Shown here in pieces: positions 44,179 to 50,513 of a DNA stretch of 50,513 nt. Positions within the stretch are counted from its first letter, which is position 1. Each line of letters begins with the position of its first letter. This DNA comes from Zoogloea sp. (GTDB lineage Bacteria > Pseudomonadota > Gammaproteobacteria > Burkholderiales > Rhodocyclaceae): contig NZ_JAOAUU010000090.1 of the NCBI RefSeq assembly GCF_030157465.1, forward strand, positions 1-50,513, given 5' to 3'. A program made the position numbers and the translations under genes. The notes below the pieces were generated by a model. The model did not search any database. It saw only the letters and a list, made by a program, of their open reading frames with translations, and was not told where the DNA came from.

Positions 44179-44655
44179 TCTTTCATTTTACAAAGGTCTG
44201 GTCGGGCGGAATGCACGGGCACGTCGCGCAGACCCGCGGGAGGGTTTGGATAATGCCAAAATTGTGAAGCCCCGGTTAGCACTTCAGCGTGTTTATGTTC
44301 GGCGCGTAAGCGGTTGCCCTGGGGGGGCTCACAACGGTTTCCAGTAAATCGAACAGGGTGATCTTCTGGGTTAAGCGTGATTCGATGGCTTTATTGTGCA
44401 TGGCCGGCCCGGGATGAGCTCGTGTGGCAAGCTTGCGCTGCGGCCTGCTTTCCGATGTCGCTGCATTTGCAGTGGCGCAGTGGATCGGAAGGTCGTAGGG
44501 CGTGGCTTATTCACCCGGCCCTTGAATATCTCAGCCCGATCGCTCCAGGCATGTCGAAAGGCAGAGGCAGCGCCGGGTCAATAACATTACGCCATTGGCT
44601 TGTGCCCACACTGTGGAGATGCACCGCCCCATTCCAACACTTCCTGGACGATCCC
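44179..44655. other. Divergent control region between cas6 and csx1
   Basis: About 480 bases separate the two divergent transcription units. A reading frame continuous with csx1 is open back to 44377, but it has no start with a ribosome binding site and no family resemblance. The stretch contains copy B of the dispersed 50-bp repeat (44535-44584). Promoters for both directions should lie here; I could not single them out. Confidence 0.5.
44535..44584. repeat. Dispersed 50-bp repeat, copy B
   Basis: Matches 4141-4190 at 42 of 50 positions without gaps, same orientation. It lies about 70 bases before the csx1 start. No hairpin equal to that beside copy A follows here. Confidence 0.6.
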
Positions 44656-45867
44656 ATGCCTGCAACGTTGATTTCTTTTCTCGGTCTGGTGCCCCAAGGC
44701 GGCAACTACCACCAAACCACCTATGTGCTCGGCGAGCATGTGTTCACGACGCCTTTTCTCGGGGTTGGCCTGGCCGACGCGCTGGGCGTGGATACAATCC
44801 GCATCCTGGGCACAACCGGCAGCATGTGGGATGTGCTTGCCGACTCGCTGGGGGCGACGCGCGACGAAACAACCTGGGTCGATCTAGCCGACGCCGTCAA
44901 GGGAAACCGGGTGGACAGCACGCTGCTTGCCCGCGTCGAGGCAGAACTGAATGCCCACAGTCAACGCCGTTTCGAGCTACGCCTGATTCCATACGGATTC
45001 GAGGAGGGCGTGCAGGTCGATATTTTGCAGACCCTCGCCGAAGGACTGGGCCACAACGACGACACCCTGTATCTGGACATTACCCACGGTCTGCGCCACC
45101 TGCCGATGCTGGGGCTGCTGTCGGCCTTCTACCTCGAAGCAATTGGTCACGCGCAGATCCGCGAGATCTATTACGGCGCCTATGATCCGGCCAATCGGGC
45201 GAGCACCCCGGTGGTGAGCCTGCGTGGCCTACTGGTGGTGCAGGAGTGGATCCGTGCTTTGGAGCAGTTCGACAAGGACGGCGACTACGGCATCTTCGAG
45301 AAACTTCTGGACCGCGAGGGTTTGGCTGGCCGCCTGCTGGCCGAAGCGGCCTTCCTTGAGCGCATCGGCAACCTGTCGCTGGCCCAGCAAAAGCTCAACT
45401 CGTTCTGGAAGGCCACGACAGAGCCCGCTTCTCCGGCGGGCCGGATGTTTTTCCCCCGGCTCAAGAAAAGCCTCGAATGGCGGACTTCGGCAAAACGTTC
45501 CGAGTGGGAGCGCCGGCTCGCGCTGCAGGCGCTGCGCAAATGCGACTACCTGCGGGCCAGCATCTTCGCCTACGAATCAAGCATCTCGAAGCAGGTTGAG
45601 CTGAACGGCGGCGACGCGAACAATTTTCAGCGCGACCGCGAGCAAGCTGAGCGGCAGCTGGAACAGGAAACCAAGGATGCCCGCGTCGATCTCAAAAGCG
45701 AGCGTAATTTCTACGTGCTGAAGTTCCTGCGCAACCAGCTGGCCCACGGCGTGCGTGCCAATGTAGAGGCGCAAAGCTGGTCTGTTCGCGAAACCGCCAG
45801 GTTCGTCGCGGCGCTGGCCGGTAACGAGGAAAGCCTGCGCAAATGGCTTGACAACGCCTTGCGCTGA
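44656..45867 (+). CDS. csx1: CARF-HEPN ribonuclease, Csx1/TM1812 family
   Basis: The 403-residue protein has an N-terminal CARF domain (MPATLISFLGLVPQGGNYH, RILGTTGSMWDVL, and the family signature DITHGLRHLPML near residues 141-152) and a C-terminal HEPN domain with the catalytic RNxxxH motif in FLRNQLAHG (near residues 357-365). It is expected to be a dimeric RNase switched on by cyclic oligoadenylate made by Cas10. ATG 44656 is the first codon of the recognisable CARF fold. It heads the plus-strand unit leading into the adaptation genes, divergent from cas6-cmr. Confidence 0.9.
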   Translation: MPATLISFLGLVPQGGNYHQTTYVLGEHVFTTPFLGVGLADALGVDTIRILGTTGSMWDVLADSLGATRDETTWVDLADAVKGNRVDSTLLARVEAELNAHSQRRFELRLIPYGFEEGVQVDILQTLAEGLGHNDDTLYLDITHGLRHLPMLGLLSAFYLEAIGHAQIREIYYGAYDPANRASTPVVSLRGLLVVQEWIRALEQFDKDGDYGIFEKLLDREGLAGRLLAEAAFLERIGNLSLAQQKLNSFWKATTEPASPAGRMFFPRLKKSLEWRTSAKRSEWERRLALQALRKCDYLRASIFAYESSISKQVELNGGDANNFQRDREQAERQLEQETKDARVDLKSERNFYVLKFLRNQLAHGVRANVEAQSWSVRETARFVAALAGNEESLRKWLDNALR

Positions 45868-45996
45868 CACGATTCGCCTGGTGCCGCTCGTGATGGCAAC
45901 AAGCTTGTGACCCAGGGGGCACAAAGTGCGTGCGCCTACACTCGCTTCATCGGGGCAGAGGCCCAGCAACCCGCGGAGCGGTAAAAGGAGCAAGGC

Positions 45997-46170
45997 ATGG
46001 CACTCGGTATTTCATCCCTGCGTCTCGCGCTGAAGGTCAGCGCAACCGGCGCCGTGCTCAGCGCCGAAGTTGCTGCACTCCCAGCCGAAGCGGTGGTTGG
46101 CGTCCTCGTGGTAGCGGTCATCGGCACGATCTGGCTGGCGGACCGCTACCTCGGCAAGTCTGGCCGCTAG
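45997..46170 (+). CDS. 57-aa single-pass membrane protein upstream of cas2
   Basis: A clear small gene: AAAAGGAGCAAGGC precedes ATG 45997, and the stop lies three bases before the cas2 ATG. The product starts MALGISSLRLALKVSATG and has one hydrophobic helix (AVVGVLVVAVIGTIWLAD, residues ~32-49) followed by a basic end (RYLGKSGR). I do not recognise a family. Tight coupling with cas2 and position inside the cas genes make it a candidate CRISPR-associated membrane protein, by context only. Confidence 0.7.
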   Translation: MALGISSLRLALKVSATGAVLSAEVAALPAEAVVGVLVVAVIGTIWLADRYLGKSGR

Positions 46171-46173
46171 GAC

Positions 46174-46458
46174 ATGGCCCGGCGCGCCCTCTATCTTGCT
46201 GCCTACGACGTGAGCCAGCCGGGCCGCCTCGCTGTCGCGCGGGCCTTGGTAGGCGGCTATGCCACCGGCGGGCAAAAGTCTGTGCATGAAATCTTCCCGA
46301 CCCCGTTGGAAAAGCGCGAGTTCATCCATGCCATGAGTCTCCTGCTCGATGAGCACAAAGACCGCGTCCTGCTGCTGCAACTGGCCCCCCATGAAAGAAG
46401 CCTGACCCAGGGCCGGGCCCGCCCGCCGGCTGATCCGTCCTGTTTCTACTTTGCCTGA
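46174..46458 (+). CDS. cas2: Cas2 (adaptation)
   Basis: Cas2 joins Cas1 in spacer capture. The 94-residue product starts with the ferredoxin-like first strand and Asp (ALYLAAYDVSQPGRLAVARAL) and continues GGQKSVHEIF, DRVLLLQLAP, typical of Cas2. It begins three bases after the 57-aa gene and ends 14 bases before cas1. It is intact, unlike the second cas2-like copy after cas1. Confidence 0.9.
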   Translation: MARRALYLAAYDVSQPGRLAVARALVGGYATGGQKSVHEIFPTPLEKREFIHAMSLLLDEHKDRVLLLQLAPHERSLTQGRARPPADPSCFYFA

Positions 46459-46472
46459 ATCCGGAGTCCACC

Positions 46473-47453
46473 ATGGCCACGCTCTATCTCGACCGCTCCC
46501 AGCTTGAAATTCGCGCCGACAGTGCCGCGCTGGCCCTGTACGAAGGCGGTGAACGTTGTGGCAACGTGCCCTTGCGTCTCATCGAACGGGTTGTCATTCA
46601 GGGAAGCCAGACCCGGCTCGACAGCGGCGTGCTCATCAAGCTTGCCGAAGCCGGCATCGCCACGCTGCTGCTCAGTACCCGCGGCAGCCGCCGCGTTGCC
46701 CTGGTGCTGGGCCCCGCCCACCAGGACGCCGCAGTGCGCCTGGCCCAGGCCCACCGGGTGATGGACCCGGCCTGGTGCCTGGCATGGGCGCGCGAGCTGA
46801 TGGTCTACAAGCTGCAACGGCAGCAGCGCCTGTTACGCCAAGCCATGATGGAGCGCCCCGACGCACGCAAAGCCATCGGCGATGGCTTTGCCAGCCTTGC
46901 CGCGGTGGCTGCGCTGATCCCGGCCTGTCCTATGGTGGCCAGCCTGCGCGGGCTCGAAGGCGCCGCCGCAAGGGCGCATTTTGGAGCGCTTACGGCGCTC
47001 TTTGCGCCTGAGCTGGGCTTTATGGGGCGCAACCGCCGCCCGCCGCGTGATCCGGTCAATGCCTGCCTGTCGCTGGCCTACACCATGCTGCATTTCGACG
47101 CAGTGCGAGCCGCCCATGCCGCCGGCCTCGACCCGCTGCTGGGCTTTTACCACCGACCGGCATTCGGCCGCGAATCTCTTGCCTGCGACCTCATCGAGGT
47201 GCTGAGGCCGCACGCCGATGCGTGGGTGTGGCAGCAATTCCGCAGCCACAACCTGCGCGCAGAGCACTTCAGTCAGCACAACGGTGCCTGTGTTCTCGGC
47301 AAGGCAGGGCGCGAACACTTCTATTCCGCCTGGGAGAAGAGCGCAAAGCTGCCGCGGCGCTGGCTTCGCGCTCGCTGCGCCCGCCTTGCGCGAAACCTGC
47401 GCACCGACGGCAGCACCTGGATCGCCAGCCCCGACAACGACGAGGAGTTTTAA
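46473..47453 (+). CDS. cas1: Cas1 integrase (adaptation)
   Basis: Cas1 inserts spacers at the leader end of the array. The 326-residue product has the three metal-binding positions: Glu in LRGLEGAAARAHF, His in LLGFYHRPAFGRESL and Asp in ACDLIEVLRP, and the N-terminal beta domain (MATLYLDRSQLEIR). Length is normal. GAATCCGGAGTCCACC precedes ATG 46473 and supplies a good ribosome binding site. Confidence 0.95.
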   Translation: MATLYLDRSQLEIRADSAALALYEGGERCGNVPLRLIERVVIQGSQTRLDSGVLIKLAEAGIATLLLSTRGSRRVALVLGPAHQDAAVRLAQAHRVMDPAWCLAWARELMVYKLQRQQRLLRQAMMERPDARKAIGDGFASLAAVAALIPACPMVASLRGLEGAAARAHFGALTALFAPELGFMGRNRRPPRDPVNACLSLAYTMLHFDAVRAAHAAGLDPLLGFYHRPAFGRESLACDLIEVLRPHADAWVWQQFRSHNLRAEHFSQHNGACVLGKAGREHFYSAWEKSAKLPRRWLRARCARLARNLRTDGSTWIASPDNDEEF

Positions 47454-47516
47454 CATGCCCGTCTTCCCGAACTGCACGGCCGCCTGCGTCGCCATCTAGC
47501 AGCGGAGAATCAACCA

Positions 47517-47800
47517 TGTCACTGAATGCCCCCGCGCCTGGCTCATCGCCTACGACATCGCCAACCCCAAGCGCCTCAACCGCGCTCATCCCCTTGTCAT
47601 CAAGCACTACGTGCCGGTGCAGTACTCGCTGTACTACTTTGAGGGCAGCAGCCACGCAGTGCAGGAGCTGTTCAAGGACATCGAAGCCCGCAACGCCCGA
47701 CATCGTGACCCTCGGTCGCGGCAACCTGCCTTCGACCCTCAGACTGCTTTCCGCCCTTCAGCCCGCGCTCAGCGAGCTACTACAGGGGCAAACAGGTTAA
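47517..47800 (+). pseudogene. cas2: Second cas2-like gene, broken by frameshifts
   Basis: ATG 47517 has GGAG at proper spacing, but within a few codons the Cas2-like sequence continues in another frame (WLIAYDIANPKRLNR, then YVPVQYSLYYFEGSS and VQELFKDIEARN). It then switches back to the first frame for DIVTLGRGNLPSTLRL, which ends at 47800. Two compensating shifts and a shorter middle part than in Cas2 (about 15-20 residues appear lost) mark it as a decayed copy of a Cas2 different from the intact one. A sequencing error could explain one shift, not the deletion. Confidence 0.7.
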
Positions 47801-47918
47801 AATACGCGTCTTGGACTGTCCGCAGCAGCACCGCCAGATCCATCGCTTTTTAAACCTGCCGATCTTCGTCAACCACCTCTTCAGGTGTTTGATTTTAATC
47901 TTGTTTTTTGATCGAGCA
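47801..47918 (+). promoter_or_regulatory. CRISPR leader
   Basis: The stretch between the broken cas2 and the first repeat turns AT-rich towards the array (TTTGATTTTAATCTTG, 47887-47902), as leaders do. It lies on the 5' side of the repeats in the inferred transcription direction and next to cas1, where new spacers would be added. Confidence 0.6.
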
Positions 47919-50427
47919 GTCCGGAACCCAGCCCTGAAACCAAAGGGATTAAGACAAACGCGCTTGACTTCGATTCCGGCGTTTCTGAAGGTCCGGAACC
48001 CAGCCCTGAAACCAAAGGGATTAAGACCGTATTCGGATTAACGCTATTAAAAATAGACGCAGGTCCGGAACCCAGCCCTGAAACCAAAGGGATTAAGACC
48101 CGGCTGCAAACATCGGTTTGAACGCTGCTACGGGTCCGGAACCCAGCCCTGAAACCAAAGGGATTAAGACTCTCCAATGGATCAGAACAGTTCAGACAGA
48201 TCAAGTCCGGAACCCAGCCCTGAAACCAAAGGGATTAAGACATCTTGATCTGCAGATAGCCGTCCTTACTGTGCCGTCCGGAACCCAGCCCTGAAACCAA
48301 AGGGATTAAGACTTCTTCGCTTTTCATCCATGCCTCTGATTTATGTAGGTCCGGAACCCAGCCCTGAAACCAAAGGGATTAAGACTTGTTGGTTAGAGGT
48401 TCCTGGACGCAGCCAATGTCCGGAACCCAGCCCTGAAACCAAAGGGATTAAGACTGGTGAAAGTGATTTGATTGGTCATGATCTTCTCCGTCCGGAACCC
48501 AGCCCTGAAACCAAAGGGATTAAGACTCTGGCGAGACTTCAAGGCGGGTTTTCAGCCGCTCGTCCGGAACCCAGCCCTGAAACCAAAGGGATTAAGACCG
48601 AAGGCCAGGATTAGCAGCCCGTGCCTGTTACGTCCGGAACCCAGCCCTGAAACCAAAGGGATTAAGACGAACTGCTGCGCGCAGGACAGCCGGACTTCCG
48701 TCGTCCGGAACCCAGCCCTGAAACCAAAGGGATTAAGACTGACTTAGCTAAAACGTGGCGCGGTGCATTCTTCGAGTCCGGAACCCAGCCCTGAAACCAA
48801 AGGGATTAAGACTTATTACATGTCGCCGGTGTTGCTCGGCGCGTCGTCGTCCGGAACCCAGCCCTGAAACCAAAGGGATTAAGACCCCGTTTCGCGAGAT
48901 ACCGCATCGTCGCCCAGTCCGGAACCCAGCCCTGAAACCAAAGGGATTAAGACCATCGTGTTTTGACTGATGCACTCAGCAAAGCGGGTCCGGAACCCAG
49001 CCCTGAAACCAAAGGGATTAAGACCCGAGGAGCGCATCAAATACCTCGAACTCATCGGTCCGGAACCCAGCCCTGAAACCAAAGGGATTAAGACCCGTGA
49101 AGTTCACGTTGAACGGTAAGATCAAAGGTCCGGAACCCAGCCCTGAAACCAAAGGGATTAAGACGTGTAGGTGGGTTGGTTAGGTGTGCTCAATTTGTCC
49201 GGAACCCAGCCCTGAAACCAAAGGGATTAAGACAGCTAGGTCGCCCTTAACGGCGCCGTTCCAGGTCCGGAACCCAGCCCTGAAACCAAAGGGATTAAGA
49301 CATCGATGACATCGGTGGCCCGTATAACCTTTAGGTCCGGAACCCAGCCCTGAAACCAAAGGGATTAAGACCACGTGCCCGAGCATCCAGCGCTGCACGC
49401 TCTTGTCCGGAACCCAGCCCTGAAACCAAAGGGATTAAGACGCGTTCGATCGCTTGCACCAGCGTTTCGCCTTCGGTCCGGAACCCAGCCCTGAAACCAA
49501 AGGGATTAAGACTGCACCAGCGTTTCGCCTTCGATGTCGTAGTTGGGTCCGGAACCCAGCCCTGAAACCAAAGGGATTAAGACGCTGCCCAGGTATATCC
49601 GGTGAATTGAGAGCGTCCGGAACCCAGCCCTGAAACCAAAGGGATTAAGACTCAGCCACCCTCCATCCTTCCGGGCGCTCATTGCGTCCGGAACCCAGCC
49701 CTGAAACCAAAGGGATTAAGACGCTCACGTAGTCGTCAGGGTCAACAATCCGGATTTGTCCGGAACCCAGCCCTGAAACCAAAGGGATTAAGACGCAGCA
49801 GCGCCAACCACGACCGCGCCCGTCAGGCGTCCGGAACCCAGCCCTGAAACCAAAGGGATTAAGACGCAGCAGCGCCAACCACGACCGCGCCCGTCAGGCG
49901 TCCGGAACCCAGCCCTGAAACCAAAGGGATTAAGACCCGAGGGCGCCCACATGACACGCATTATCGTCGTGTCCGGAACCCAGCCCTGAAACCAAAGGGA
50001 TTAAGACGCGCACTTGGCGCGGAGGGCTTGGGCTTGGTCTGTCCGGAACCCAGCCCTGAAACCAAAGGGATTAAGACGAGCACGATACACACGGCCTGCA
50101 ACTTTACGGGCGTCCGGAACCCAGCCCTGAAACCAAAGGGATTAAGACGAAATTATGCCGGGTACATCGACTGCCATTTTGGTCCGGAACCCAGCCCTGA
50201 AACCAAAGGGATTAAGACGTACAGTCTGCCAAATTCGCTCCACACGAGGGTCCGGAACCCAGCCCTGAAACCAAAGGGATTAAGACTTTCGTCCTGATCG
50301 ATGATGTCGTACCTGCGTATGGTCCGGAACCCAGCCCTGAAACCAAAGGGATTAAGACTATGAATGTACTAATATAGAACATAAAAGAAAGTCCGGAACC
50401 CAGCCCTGAAACCAAAGGGATTAAGAC
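47919..50427 (+). CRISPR. CRISPR array, 36 repeats of 37 nt, 35 spacers of 31-36 nt
   Basis: Repeats begin GTCCGGAACC and end GGGATTAAGAC; I counted 36, the first at 47919 and the last at 50391, with no base change noticed, including the last one. CCCT and AGGG within the repeat can pair around an 8-nt loop; the 8 bases after the stem, ATTAAGAC, give the crRNA 5' handle, so the array is read on the plus strand. Spacers 27 (49795-49828) and 28 (49866-49899) are identical. Spacers 22 (49442-49475) and 23 (49513-49546) overlap by 21 nt. The repeat fits the adjacent cas6 and cmr genes. The last 86 bases of the window show no repeat. Confidence 0.99.
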
Positions 50428-50513
50428 CCTTGTTTGCTTAGATTGTGCGGGTGACGGTCAGGGCCATCGCATTCGAAACTCATAACGGATGAATCCCGAG
50501 CATTTTCATACGG

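Noticed and set aside
47455-47499. 14-codon frame directly after cas1
   Set aside because: Too short and without a separate signal; probably spacer DNA or part of the decayed cas2 region.
48330-50415. Several short frames with repeated EPSPETKGIKT or NPALKPKGLR segments
   Set aside because: They are translations of CRISPR repeats, not proteins.

Overview
The window reads as a high-GC betaproteobacterial chromosome segment. I infer a Rhodocyclales-like host from overall gene style and GC content; no rRNA or tRNA is present to settle it. It is a dense DNA-repair, defence and mobile-element region ending in a complete type III-B CRISPR-Cas locus.

Layout. (1) 1-4,000: recB (partial) and recC on the minus strand. 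(2) 4,327-9,589: a tightly overlapped minus-strand operon of an unrecognised 456-aa protein, a Tdp1-like phosphodiesterase with two H-K-N motif sets, and a SNF2/DEAH-type helicase. This looks like a candidate nucleic-acid-processing or defence module. (3) 9,860-13,669: a double-AAA+ ATPase and a small partner, divergent from a WYL-domain regulator with an inverted repeat between them. (4) 13,706-20,225: sbcC, sbcD and a NERD-UvrD helicase. (5) 20,394-22,369: a hypothetical gene, a truncated Csb3-like gene (relic of a type I-G/I-U CRISPR system) and a decayed IS66 element. (6) 22,890-31,310: an island with lower-GC small genes, a two-GTPase (dynamin-like) plus coiled-coil membrane protein module, a complete IS5-family insertion with CTAG target duplication, and an atypical tyrosine recombinase. 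(7) 31,565-34,454: an operon of a TPR-like protein, an SDR oxidoreductase and a Gfo/Idh/MocA oxidoreductase.

(8) 34,633-50,513: the type III-B locus. Minus-strand cas6-cmr1-cmr2(cas10)-cmr3-cmr4-cmr5-cmr6 is followed by a three-domain Csx16-CARF-PD-(D/E)XK protein, and by a convergent crn2-like ring nuclease (DUF1874). Divergently, a CARF-HEPN ribonuclease (Csx1/TM1812-like) is followed by a 57-aa membrane protein, cas2, cas1, a broken second cas2 and a CRISPR array of 36 identical-looking 37-nt repeats with 35 spacers.

How the parts fit. Cas10 has an intact GGDD cyclase motif and no HD nuclease domain, so target RNA recognition should be turned into a cyclic oligoadenylate (cOA) signal. Two CARF effectors (an HEPN RNase and a Card1/Can2-type nuclease) would answer it, and two different ring-nuclease-type modules (Csx16, fused to one effector, and Crn2) would switch it off. 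The array carries one pair of identical neighbouring spacers and one pair of neighbouring spacers that overlap by 21 nt.
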